Below, piece after piece: positions 1 to 7,108 of a DNA stretch of 11,417 nt (position 1 is the stretch's first letter; every line of letters starts with the position of its first letter). Where the stretch lies: assembly GCA_014859215.1 (NCBI GenBank), contig JACUUS010000062.1, positions 1 through 11,417 of the forward strand. Direction: 5' to 3'. Both the position numbers and the translations under genes were made by a program. The notes under the pieces are model-generated. The model saw nothing but the letters and a program-made list of their open reading frames with translations. It ran no database searches and was not told where the DNA came from. This stretch comes from Dehalococcoidia bacterium (GTDB lineage: Bacteria; Chloroflexota; Dehalococcoidia; SZUA-161).

Positions 1-444
1 GCACTTGCTCATGTCTCGTTCGATAAAGGGGTTGACTTCTTCGATGGTCGCTACTTGGGGAATCCTGTAGAAATCAGTGAGCCCGATTCCCATGTCAGAG
101 GATATCTTGCGGAGCTCGCAGCGGTTACCCTTATCGCAGACCAGGCACGAGTCCGGATGACTGGCAAGCATAAGGCTTACTATGCTCTTGCGCCTTTCTA
201 TTACCTTTGGTGAATCCGTCCTTATATTCATCCCGGCTTCAATAGGAGTCACACAGGAAGCGGCAAGTCTGCCCGTGCGCTCATCCTCCACCAGGCAAAT
301 ACGACATGCACCCACCGGGACCAGGCATGGATCATGGCACAGGGTCGGTATTTCAACTCCGGACTCCTGTGCCAGCTCAAGTACAGTCATTCCGGGGTGA
401 CCGCTTACCTCCCTGCCGTTCAGAGTGATGGTTATCGCTTCCAA
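1..444 (-). CDS. NuoG/formate-dehydrogenase-type iron-sulfur subunit, N-terminal part (runs off window)
   Basis: The first 148 codons of a minus-strand gene that continues past position 1. Residues 1-80 form a 2Fe-2S ferredoxin domain with cysteines at 36, 47, 50 and 64 (LCHDPC, GACRIC, AASC). Residues 96-109 carry the His-Cys3 site of the NuoG family (HPDSCLVCDKGNRC: H96, C100, C103, C109). The last visible residue, C148, would open the next 4Fe-4S ferredoxin domain (ERDMSKC). This order is shared by NuoG, formate dehydrogenase alpha subunits, HndD-type [FeFe]-hydrogenases and short electron-transfer subunits; the catalytic part lies outside, so these cannot be told apart. Function: electron transfer, probably cytoplasmic. 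The start is taken as TTG at 444, because a strong GGGGGTGA ribosome site lies 4-6 nt ahead and the ferredoxin fold begins directly (LEAITITLNG). It follows the response-regulator gene by 44 bp on the same strand and may be co-transcribed with it. Confidence 0.85.
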   Translation of the reverse strand, partial: MEAITITLNGREVSGHPGMTVLELAQESGVEIPTLCHDPCLVPVGACRICLVEDERTGRLAASCVTPIEAGMNIRTDSPKVIERRKSIVSLMLASHPDSCLVCDKGNRCELRKISSDMGIGLTDFYRIPQVATIEEVNPFIERDMSKC

Positions 445-488
445 ATTTCACCCCCGTTGCAGTTCTTTGTCTGCCCCGCCCCGGTTGT

Positions 489-1244
489 CTAGCTCAAAGA
501 CCGGATCGCTGTCAGTAGTTGAGTGCTCGCGCTCTTCTTGGGGATGAAGCCGTATGCTCCGACCTGTGTGCTGGCCAGGACATTCTCTTCATCGTCGTAC
601 TGGCTCAGCATGAGCACCTTGGTCTTTTCGCAGTCCCTGGCTATGTGCCTCGTAGCTTCCAGCCCGTTCATGCCGGGCATCACTATGTCCATAAGCACGA
701 TATCAGGGGATAGCTGCCGGGTCTTCTCCAGGGCATCCTGCCCGTCCACCGCCTCGCCCACGACCTGTATATCTTTCTGCACGCCGAGCAGTGCGCGGAT
801 TCCCTCCCTGATGATCGCGTGGTCGTCCGCTACCAGCACCCTGATTCTGCGCGTGGTCTTGTCGACCATCTTCTCGAACAGGGGAAGCATAGACTCCGGC
901 GCCAGGGGCTTGACCAGGTACTCCTCCGCCTGGAGCTGGAGACCTTCGGCCTTTCTCCAGCCTCTGATCAGCCTGTCCTCCTCGGGCGCATCGACCACGA
1001 TCATGGGTACATTGTCAAAGGGAGGGGTCTGCCTCAGCCATTGATGAAGCAGGAAGGCATCGCCCCGGGGCATTATGGTGCCTATGAGGACCGCGTCTGG
1101 TTTCTCAGCCCAGACCCTCTGTTGTGCTTCTGTCCTGCTCGAGGCTACCGTGACCTGGAACAGTCGTGCTTCCAGCACGGCACGGAGATGTTCTGAGAAC
1201 TGCCGTTCATCATCTACAATCAGGATCTTTGTCATGCTTTCCAT
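489..1244 (-). CDS. Double-receiver response regulator without output domain
   Basis: A 251-residue cytoplasmic signalling protein made of two CheY-like receiver domains. Receiver 1 (about residues 5-130) has the acidic pair D11/D12 and the lysine K112 (YLVKP), but the phospho-acceptor position reads Gly55 (AVLIGTIMP instead of the usual D), so it probably cannot be phosphorylated. Receiver 2 (about 134-251) resembles the NarL/FixJ receiver (VLVADDHAIIREGIRALL) and has a complete acidic pocket: D140, D141, phospho-acceptor D186 (VLMDIVMPG), S214 and K236 (FIPKK). The protein stops at TAG straight after the last helix (TAIRSLS), where NarL-type proteins continue into a LuxR helix-turn-helix; none follows in any frame before the next gene. 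It probably acts by protein contact or as a phosphorelay intermediate. The ATG at 1244 has GGAGG 6 nt ahead. The gene directly precedes the iron-sulfur subunit. Its partner kinase is not in the window. Confidence 0.9.
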   Translation of the reverse strand: MESMTKILIVDDERQFSEHLRAVLEARLFQVTVASSRTEAQQRVWAEKPDAVLIGTIMPRGDAFLLHQWLRQTPPFDNVPMIVVDAPEEDRLIRGWRKAEGLQLQAEEYLVKPLAPESMLPLFEKMVDKTTRRIRVLVADDHAIIREGIRALLGVQKDIQVVGEAVDGQDALEKTRQLSPDIVLMDIVMPGMNGLEATRHIARDCEKTKVLMLSQYDDEENVLASTQVGAYGFIPKKSASTQLLTAIRSLS

Positions 1245-1289
1245 CTTCTTCCTCCCTCTCTTTCCTTATGAAAAGGACTTAGTGGGCCA

Positions 1290-1318
1290 AGTATACCCCG
1301 CGGAATTGCATCAGGAAT
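1290..1318 (-). promoter_or_regulatory. Possible promoter of the response-regulator gene
   Basis: On the minus strand a good -10 box, TATACT (1295-1290), stands about 45 bp before the ATG at 1244. The hexamer 17 bp upstream (ATTCCT, 1318-1313) is a poor -35 match. This would suit an activator-dependent promoter, and two palindromes lie just upstream. The assignment rests on the -10 box only. Confidence 0.3.
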
Positions 1319-1327
1319 GCGTTAATC

Positions 1328-1354
1328 ACCCCAATTAGGGTAGGGGATTCCCCT
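1328..1354. promoter_or_regulatory. Two abutting palindromes, candidate operator
   Basis: Positions 1328-1341 read ACCCCAATTAGGGT, a 14-bp palindrome with one mismatched pair. Positions 1342-1354 read AGGGGATTCCCCT, a 13-bp palindrome with 6-bp arms around one central base. They touch each other and lie about 45-75 bp upstream of the expected transcription start of the response-regulator gene, where activator sites usually lie. The rest of the 1245-1521 gap shows no gene, terminator or other signal I can support. Confidence 0.4.
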
Positions 1355-1521
1355 TGGTTTGGCGGGGGAAGTACCCTCGGATGTGGGGTGAGTCGCCCGG
1401 TCCAGCATCCGCCATCAGCAAGACGAAGCTAACCCAGGAGAACGCGGGAATGCACCAAGGCCGGCATAATCTGCTGGAGCCGACCACGCAACATAAGCGT
1501 TGTGCAGGATCATTGCGTTTG

Positions 1522-2064
1522 TCAAAGCGGCTTACAGATTATCTCGTGAATATGTAGATTGGCCAACTTGTTACTGGGCGCGGCTGTAGCCACCACGGCC
1601 GTATCCGCTCCGCCTCCGGTGCCGGCCACGACAATGACCTTCTCACCCTGCTCGATCAGCCCGCCGTCACAGGCCATTAAGACAATCTCAACGCAGACCT
1701 TGATTCCCTGACAGAAGACCCGGAGAAGCGTCGCCATGACCCGGGGTGTTCTCACCCCATACAGATCCTCGGTATGAAACAGCATTGTCCCGAAATGGAC
1801 TCGGTGACCATTCCTTTGAAGCTCGCTCACCAGTTCTTGGGGGAACCTTTGCCGTTCTCCAAAGCCAAACTGGTGAGGAACGACCACCAGGCGCAGCCCT
1901 GACTCACCGAAGGCAGCCGCAGCGGCTCGAGCAGTATCCCCCCGCGTAGATGCCAGGATGATCTTGGCAATCACTCTTGCCTGCGCCCTTTCCTTGACCA
2001 GTTTCAAGACTTCATCTGTGTTCTCCTTGCCTGCCGTTTCAAAATAGACGACTCTTTCTTCCAT
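1522..2064 (-). CDS. Stand-alone pyruvate kinase alpha/beta (C-terminal) domain protein
   Basis: A 180-residue protein matching the C-terminal allosteric domain of pyruvate kinase (PK_C type) without the catalytic barrel; full pyruvate kinases have about 470 residues. Typical traits are the early helix and strand with ASTRGDTARAAAAAF (residues 38-52), a central conserved stretch FGTMLFHTEDLYGVRTP (91-107), and a glycine-rich turn near the end, VIVVAGTGGGADTAVVATAA (143-162), matching the effector-binding end of the fold. Such free domains are known in archaea and in Chloroflexota-like bacteria, where their role is unknown; no catalytic residues of pyruvate kinase are present, so glycolytic activity is not expected. 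It starts 39 bp after the radical SAM gene ends and probably shares its transcript. The ATG at 2064 has only a weak ribosome site (GAAGA). Confidence 0.8.
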   Translation of the reverse strand: MEERVVYFETAGKENTDEVLKLVKERAQARVIAKIILASTRGDTARAAAAAFGESGLRLVVVPHQFGFGERQRFPQELVSELQRNGHRVHFGTMLFHTEDLYGVRTPRVMATLLRVFCQGIKVCVEIVLMACDGGLIEQGEKVIVVAGTGGGADTAVVATAAPSNKLANLHIHEIICKPL

Positions 2065-2103
2065 TCTTCAGACAGACCTCTCGTTGATATTATGTTCCGC
2101 CTG

Positions 2104-3615
2104 TCATGTCTCACGCGGAGCAGTTAGAGCCTTGTTGTAGTCCTCGGCCACCTTCCTAAAGTGGAATCCCGACACAGATAGACTTATTGATACGGGCAGG
2201 CGCTGCGGGCATTTCAGAAGGGTCAGGCCGAGAAGTCTCCAGAAATGCCGTCTTTCTTTGTCCATGATGCCCAGAAACCACAGGGCCTTAGCTAATGAAA
2301 GGAGATGAGAGAGCCGCAACCGGGATACCCCCGTTGTTTTCCGGGGCCTGTATTCCTTAAGGAAGGTAATGACCCGCTCGCAGTAATTCGGGGGCGCATA
2401 AATGGTATCCAGTACATGCCTGTAGCCGTTGATGAGTGTTTCATATGGCATGTGCGGAATGAAATTAATGGAGAAGTCCGTATTGTCCCCTGACATATCC
2501 TTCAGCAGGCGGTTTTCCCGCTTCAGACGCTGATAAAGCTTCGTCCCCCGGGGGGCGTTCAGCAGGCTGACCATCGCAGTAACGACACCCGTCTTCTGGA
2601 TGAAGTCTATCTGGCTCGCAAATATCGAAACCGGATCGCTATCGAATCCCAGCACAAAGCCCCCCTGTACCTCAAAGCCGCGGTTCTGAATCCTCTTGAC
2701 TGAGGCAGCCAGGTCGCGATTCATATTCTGCGGCTTGTTACACTCGACCAGACTGTCAACATTGGGAGTCTCGATGCCAATGAAGACCCGGTTAAAACCA
2801 GCCTCAGTCATCAGGTCCATTAGCTGTTCATCGTCGGCGAGATTTATCGATGCCTGGGTGAAGAACGTGAAGGGGTACCGCTTCTCCCTCGACCATTCGA
2901 TAATCGCCGGCAAGACCTTGTCCTTCAATTCCTTCTTATTGCCGATAAAATTATCGTCAACCACAAACACGCTGCCCCGCCAGCCGTGACGGTACAATGA
3001 GTCCAGTTCCTCCACCACCTGCTGTCCGGCCTTAGTCCTTGGTTTACGTCCGTTCAGTATGACAATGTCGCAGAAATCACAGTCGAAGGGGCAACCTCTC
3101 GAATATTGGATGCTCATTGCCGAGTAGTGCTTCATGTTTAGAAGCGACCACAGAGGCACAGGAGTATTCGTTATGTCCGGCCGCTGGTCAGATGAATAGA
3201 CCTGCTTAGGACACCCTTCCGCCAGGTCGGCCAGGAAAGGCGGGAGTGTGATTTCGGCTTCATCCAGTACAAAGTGCTCCACCCCATCAAACTCTTCGTG
3301 TGCAGTAGTGAAAAGCGGGCCGCCGGCAACTATCCTGGCATCGAGACTCTTACACCGGGCAATGATTTCCCTCGTCGAATTCACCTGCACCGCCATAGCG
3401 CCGATAAAGACGTAATCAGCCCATTTGATATCTTCGGCGCTGAGAGTGCTTACATTCATGTCTACCAGCCTTTTCTCCCACTGGGCGGGAAGCATGGCGG
3501 CGACAGTCAATAGTCCCAGAGGCGGGAAATTGGCCTTTTTGGATACGAACTTCAAGGCATGCCTGAAACTCCAGAATGTATCAGGATACTGTGGATATAC
3601 AAAAAGTATTTTCAA
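2104..3615 (-). CDS. B12-binding radical SAM protein, DUF4070 family
   Basis: A cytoplasmic radical SAM enzyme of about 503 residues in three parts. The first is a B12-binding-like Rossmann domain (about 1-130; LKILFVYPQY at the start, VAGGPLFTTA near 95-105). The radical SAM core follows (about 160-350) with the cluster motif C175-x3-C179-x2-C182 (YSRGCPFDCDFC) and VVDDNFIGN near 218-226. A DUF4070-type C-terminus ends the protein. Layout and motifs resemble hopanoid C-2 methylase HpnP, but many unrelated DUF4070 members exist, so substrate and reaction are unknown. The B12 domain lacks the usual DxHxxG cobalamin-ligand motif, as HpnP-like proteins also do. No ATG or GTG exists near the N-terminus. 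TTG at 3615 is chosen because family members begin at this point (compare LKILFVYPQY) and GGACAGGA lies just ahead; an upstream TTG at 3687 would add 24 residues. A promoter lies at 3742-3770. Confidence 0.85.
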   Translation of the reverse strand: MKILFVYPQYPDTFWSFRHALKFVSKKANFPPLGLLTVAAMLPAQWEKRLVDMNVSTLSAEDIKWADYVFIGAMAVQVNSTREIIARCKSLDARIVAGGPLFTTAHEEFDGVEHFVLDEAEITLPPFLADLAEGCPKQVYSSDQRPDITNTPVPLWSLLNMKHYSAMSIQYSRGCPFDCDFCDIVILNGRKPRTKAGQQVVEELDSLYRHGWRGSVFVVDDNFIGNKKELKDKVLPAIIEWSREKRYPFTFFTQASINLADDEQLMDLMTEAGFNRVFIGIETPNVDSLVECNKPQNMNRDLAASVKRIQNRGFEVQGGFVLGFDSDPVSIFASQIDFIQKTGVVTAMVSLLNAPRGTKLYQRLKRENRLLKDMSGDNTDFSINFIPHMPYETLINGYRHVLDTIYAPPNYCERVITFLKEYRPRKTTGVSRLRLSHLLSLAKALWFLGIMDKERRHFWRLLGLTLLKCPQRLPVSISLSVSGFHFRKVAEDYNKALTAPRET

Positions 3616-3741
3616 AATTCCTGTCCGCCTATGAAGATTAACTTTATCAGAGCCTGATTCATAAACTGTTTTTAGAAACTGGAGCAAAGCCGGGGCCAGC
3701 TTCGGACAACACTTGATGAAACGGGCTCATTAGTCAGTGAA

Positions 3742-3770
3742 ATTATAACACCTGCGGAAGGGATTGCTAA
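3742..3770 (-). promoter_or_regulatory. Sigma70-type promoter for the radical SAM gene
   Basis: On the minus strand: -35 TTAGCA (3770-3765), 17-bp spacer, -10 TATAAT (3747-3742), i.e. a perfect -10 and four of six -35 bases. Transcription would start near 3735, giving a leader of about 120 nt to the TTG at 3615. It would serve the radical SAM gene and probably the pyruvate-kinase-domain gene after it. Confidence 0.6.
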
Positions 3771-3787
3771 TGTCCCGGCCCGCAGGT
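3750..3787. repeat. Inverted repeat straddling the promoter
   Basis: Perfect 8-bp arms ACCTGCGG (3750-3757) and CCGCAGGT (3780-3787). A nested pair GGGA/TCCC (3760-3763 and 3773-3776) lies inside, around a 9-nt loop. The centre falls on the -35 box and one arm lies in the promoter spacer. This suggests an operator for a dimeric regulator. There is no T-run after it on either strand, so a terminator is less likely. Confidence 0.5.
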
Positions 3788-3986
3788 AACGGGATCTTCC
3801 TTGAGCCGGTATTCCAATATCAAGCATTGTATGACACCAGGCTTCCTCGCAGTTCAGAACCAACGAGAGCAGAAGTGACCGAATTTGGGGTAAGACCGCT
3901 CTCCTGCTTTTGCTGGATAATGAATGGTATAGTTTTGAGGGGGGTTACAACGGCATTCTTGAAAGAAATCAGACCATGGCTGCCGT
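3788..3986. other. Gene-free stretch upstream of the radical SAM promoter
   Basis: Together with the promoter region, 3616-3986 holds no convincing gene. Between 3788 and 3986 I see only one copy of a short direct repeat (3852-3868). No clear terminator follows the FAD gene that ends at 3987. Small open frames here lack ribosome sites and resemble no family. Confidence 0.5.
3852..3868 (+). repeat. Short direct repeat, copy 1
   Basis: GTTCAGAACCAACGAGA, matching 16 of 17 bases at 5723-5739. The two copies lie on either side of the KstD-like gene. Short enough that chance is possible. Confidence 0.3.
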
Positions 3987-5663
3987 CTAGCCTGGCTGTA
4001 CCTTTGCCATAGCGGCCGCATGGCGACCGGCAATCATACCGAAGACCATAGCCGGCCCGATTGTCGATCCTGGACCAGGGTAGGTACGCCCCATGACCGA
4101 GGCTGTGTTGTTACCTGCCGCGTAGAGACCCCGAATGGCCGAGCCATCCTTGCGAAGCACACGCGCATGCTCGTCAGTAAGAAGTCCGCCCATGGTGCCC
4201 AGATCGCCCGGCCAGATCTTCAAGGCATAGAAAGGCGGGATTTCGATTGGGCCGAGGTTGGGATTCGGTTTGACGCGCGGGTCGGAGTAGAAGCGATCGT
4301 AGGCGCTTTCCCCCCGACCGAAATCTTCATCCCTCCCGTTCTTTGCGAACTGGGAGAACCGCTTAGCGGTGGCCACCAGACCAGCCTCGTCGATGCCCAT
4401 CTTGCGGGCGAGCTCCGGGAGCGAGTTGGCCCTGGTGATGAAGCCTTCCTTATACGCCGACTTCGGAGTAATACGCGGCATCATCGTCATCGCAAGCAAG
4501 TAGTATTTGCGATGCCGTGAATCAAGAATGAGATATGCTGGAACCGCCGGCACAACCTTGTTGCGTTCGTACTGTTGCTGGCCACAGGCAACGTAGGACT
4601 GTGACTCGTTCATGAATCGCCGGCCTGAGATGTCAACTATCATGCTGTAGGGCAAGGAACGCTCGAAGAGTACCGGCACGGGACCGCTCCTGGGCAAGAG
4701 CGCCGGCATCCACCAGGCTTCATCCATCATATCGACTGCAGCTCCGACGGCAATACCGGCCTGGATACCACCCCCTGTATTGCCGGGAGCGCCCAGTGTC
4801 CATTCGGTGGAGATTGGATGTTGCTGGTATCGCTGGCGCATCGCATCGTTGTGTTCAAAGCCGCCCGCAGCGAGTACGACACCATGCGTGGCCCGGATAC
4901 GTATGTTCTTGCCTCCCTTTTCGGCCATGGCACCGACAACAGCATCACCATCCGTTATCAGACTCACTATCGGGGTCTTGAGCCAGACAGGGACGGATCG
5001 ATCGAGCAAGAGCTTAAGCAACTGGCCGATCAACGATCCGCCCATGGATACGCGTTGCTTGCCAAACAGCCTCCACAGAATTGTGCGCCTGCCGATAATG
5101 TCCACCACCACAGTGAAGAATGCGCTCCAGGTACGCATCACAAGGGTGAGCTTGCTGGCTTCATAGGTATGCATTGGCACCGGAATTGCGTACACCTTGT
5201 CTTTCCACTGCTTGCCAAGAGAGCGCAGGTCAAACAGATCGCCTTCCACGCAACGACCGTCGGCACAACCCCCGGAACACTCCGGATAATAGTCCGGGTA
5301 ACCGCGCGCATAGATAGCTTTGAATCCCAGACCCTCGAGCCATGTCACAAGCTCGGGAGCGAGCTTGATATAGGCCTCGCGACGTTCTTTGGAACTCGCA
5401 GGCCCTTTCTCCGGTATTATTTCATCGAGATAAGTCAACGCGGCCTCACAGGAATCTCCGCCTGCCTTCATATACGGATTGTTCGGGATCCAAAAACCGC
5501 CTCCCGACCTGGCAGTGGACCCCCCGACCTTGTCCATACTCTCCAGGACAATCACTTCGCACCCCGCATCACGAGCAGCTATCGCCGCCGTCAAGCCTGC
5601 GGCCCCCGATCCTGCGACAACAACGTTTGTTGTGTGTTCAAATTCCATTAATCCATCCAGCAT
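3987..5663 (-). CDS. FAD-dependent dehydrogenase, 3-ketosteroid-delta1-dehydrogenase-like (fumarate reductase flavoprotein superfamily)
   Basis: A 558-residue flavoprotein with no signal peptide. FAD binding is shown by G18-S-G20-AA-G23 with acidic E41 ending the second strand, GGSTARSGGGFWIPNN (47-62), and the C-terminal YAAGNNTASVMGRTYPGPG (514-532). Y528 and G532 match the KstD catalytic Tyr and Gly (Y487/G491 in Rhodococcus KstD1), and Y357, after RRFMNES, fits the second catalytic tyrosine by spacing; Y125 or Y126 may be the third. KstD removes C1/C2 hydrogens from 3-ketosteroids; in anaerobes the family is broad and the substrate here is unknown. Odd: a cysteine cluster C129-x3-C133-x4-C138 in a loop that usually has Ser/Ala. 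The ATG at 5663 has no ribosome site and a hairpin abuts it; Met6 (5648), with GGATGGA just ahead, may be the true start. It follows rsgA by about 95 bp. Confidence 0.85.
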   Translation of the reverse strand: MLDGLMEFEHTTNVVVAGSGAAGLTAAIAARDAGCEVIVLESMDKVGGSTARSGGGFWIPNNPYMKAGGDSCEAALTYLDEIIPEKGPASSKERREAYIKLAPELVTWLEGLGFKAIYARGYPDYYPECSGGCADGRCVEGDLFDLRSLGKQWKDKVYAIPVPMHTYEASKLTLVMRTWSAFFTVVVDIIGRRTILWRLFGKQRVSMGGSLIGQLLKLLLDRSVPVWLKTPIVSLITDGDAVVGAMAEKGGKNIRIRATHGVVLAAGGFEHNDAMRQRYQQHPISTEWTLGAPGNTGGGIQAGIAVGAAVDMMDEAWWMPALLPRSGPVPVLFERSLPYSMIVDISGRRFMNESQSYVACGQQQYERNKVVPAVPAYLILDSRHRKYYLLAMTMMPRITPKSAYKEGFITRANSLPELARKMGIDEAGLVATAKRFSQFAKNGRDEDFGRGESAYDRFYSDPRVKPNPNLGPIEIPPFYALKIWPGDLGTMGGLLTDEHARVLRKDGSAIRGLYAAGNNTASVMGRTYPGPGSTIGPAMVFGMIAGRHAAAMAKVQPG

Positions 5664-5665
5664 TC

Positions 5666-5693
5666 GCGGGCGGTCTCAAAAAGAACTGCCCGC
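5666..5693 (-). other. Hairpin directly before the FAD gene start
   Basis: Six-base GC arms GCGGGC and GCCCGC (5693-5688 and 5671-5666 on the minus strand) flank a 16-nt loop containing TTCTTTTT. The 3' arm ends 2 nt before the ATG at 5663, so it could mask that start or act as a translational control element. The stem is short and could be chance. Confidence 0.3.
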
Positions 5694-5722
5694 CTGTTGC
5701 CCTGCTTGTCGTGGCCTGGCTC

Positions 5723-5739
5723 GTTCAGAACCAGCGAGA
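5723..5739 (+). repeat. Short direct repeat, copy 2
   Basis: GTTCAGAACCAGCGAGA, one base different from 3852-3868. It lies between rsgA and the FAD gene. Confidence 0.3.
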
Positions 5740-5758
5740 TGAGTTTCTGTGACACCGA

Positions 5759-6847
5759 TCAAGGCCGGTTCTGTATTTCCTTTGACCAGTGAGATATCTT
5801 TTTCCACTTCGTCTTTTCATGGAGGCGCGTGCTGTGCTCTTCCCTTGAGGCCAAATAGGTCAGCTCATTTTGTAGCTTTCGGTAATTCTCCAATCTTGCA
5901 GGATCCAATTCACCACGATCGATAGACGCTTTTACTGCACAGCCTGATTCAGCGTTGTGGCTGCAGTCGTTGAAGCGGCATCTTCTGGCTAACGTCTCAA
6001 TGTCGGAAAAGGTGCCTTGGAGATCTTCGTCACCAGCCCACATTTGGATTTCCCTCATTCCGGGCGTATCAATTACCATACCACCAGCAGGAAGAAGAAT
6101 AAGCTCACGTTTGCTTGTAGTATGCCTGCCCATACGGTCATTATCTCGCACTTCACCGATTTTCTGCTTTTCGACGCCAAGTAATGCATTAATAAGCGCG
6201 GACTTACCGACTCCAGAGGAGCCAAGGAAAGCCACTGTATGCCCTCTTGCTAAGTAGTTCCTTAATTCATCCAATCCGATTCGTTCTTTGGCGCTGACAG
6301 GGTGAATGGATATGCCCGGAGCAACAGCCTCGACATCCCGGATACGAACAACGAAGTCCGGGCACAAGTCCACTTTATTAAGAACAATAACCGGAGTGGC
6401 TCCGCTGCTCCAGGCAAGCGTTAGGTAACGCTCAATCCTGCGAAGGTTGAGATTTCTACCACCATCAAGACTACTGACAATGAAGACAGTATCTACATTG
6501 GCGGAGACAACCTGTTCTTCAGTACGTTCCCCCGCTACTTTTCTGGAAAACCTGCTTTTCCTCGGTAGCACGGCATGTATTGTCCCCTTCTGCTCCTTAA
6601 CCAGCGGTCTGATGACCACCCAATCGCCAACAGCTGGATACATGTTCCCTACCCCGGCGCGGTATCTCATTTTGCCTGCCATCTTGGCGGTTAATTCGCC
6701 GTATTGGCTATGTACTTGATATGAACCCTTAGACTCGGAAATGACTCTGGCCGGCACCGAACCAGGTAGCTTCATTAACTCGAAGTGTTCCTCAAAAAAG
6801 GAATTCCAACCTAACTCTCTAAGAAGCTGTATTGGGCCATCGTTCAT
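5759..6847 (-). CDS. rsgA: Ribosome small-subunit-dependent GTPase RsgA (YjeQ/EngC)
   Basis: A circularly permuted GTPase that acts in late maturation of the 30S ribosomal subunit. From the ATG at 6847 (362 residues): an N-terminal OB-fold (about 30-105), then G-motifs in the permuted order that defines the family: G4 N157-KVD160, G5 SAK (185-187), G1 GSSGVGKS (209-216), G2 region GRHTT (240-244), G3 DTPG (260-263). The C-terminal zinc site is C290-x4-C295-x-H297-x5-C303, followed by a basic helical tail. Length is normal (about 300-350 in other species). The frame stays open upstream to a GTG at 6886, but the ATG at 6847 gives the usual N-terminus (LRELGWNSFFEEHF) and has GGTGG nearby. The gap to 7109 holds no gene. 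It lies just before the FAD gene; no functional link is expected. Confidence 0.95.
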   Translation of the reverse strand: MNDGPIQLLRELGWNSFFEEHFELMKLPGSVPARVISESKGSYQVHSQYGELTAKMAGKMRYRAGVGNMYPAVGDWVVIRPLVKEQKGTIHAVLPRKSRFSRKVAGERTEEQVVSANVDTVFIVSSLDGGRNLNLRRIERYLTLAWSSGATPVIVLNKVDLCPDFVVRIRDVEAVAPGISIHPVSAKERIGLDELRNYLARGHTVAFLGSSGVGKSALINALLGVEKQKIGEVRDNDRMGRHTTSKRELILLPAGGMVIDTPGMREIQMWAGDEDLQGTFSDIETLARRCRFNDCSHNAESGCAVKASIDRGELDPARLENYRKLQNELTYLASREEHSTRLHEKTKWKKISHWSKEIQNRP

Positions 6848-7108
6848 AGTTACCACCATGGTACGTAGCGGCTTAGATATCTGCACCCCTCAGCAAGAAC
6901 CAGGTCAATGATAAGCCTGACTCAGATGACATACGAAGCCCCTCATTCGTTCAGTTGTTGCTGCTCTATTCCTCAAATCCCGAGGGAGGGGGGCGAAACG
7001 TTCTTTGTTATGCTTGAAACTTCCCCTGATCGCTTCTTGCGGGATGGAGCGAGATTGAACAGAACCGAGCATTGTCCTCAAGTCCTGTCACGATAGTACA
7101 GCACGCGA

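Noticed and set aside
523..1044. Plus-strand open frames opposite the response regulator
   Set aside because: They are shadows of the two receiver domains on the other strand.
2104..3615. Calling the radical SAM gene hpnP
   Set aside because: Similarity is at family level only, and no other hopanoid gene is nearby to support the symbol.
3616..3741. A cobalamin riboswitch in the leader of the B12-type radical SAM gene
   Set aside because: No B12-box-like sequence or multi-stem structure is visible in about 120 nt, which is also short for that class.
3672..3863. A 63-codon minus-strand frame upstream of the radical SAM gene
   Set aside because: It runs across the promoter and inverted repeat, has no ribosome site and resembles nothing.
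4818..5651. A 277-codon open frame on the plus strand inside the FAD gene
   Set aside because: It is antisense to a flavoprotein gene with clear family motifs, resembles no family and has no ribosome site.
6908..7096. A 62-codon plus-strand frame between rsgA and the small acidic protein
   Set aside because: No convincing ribosome site, no recognisable sequence and low-complexity composition; treated as chance.
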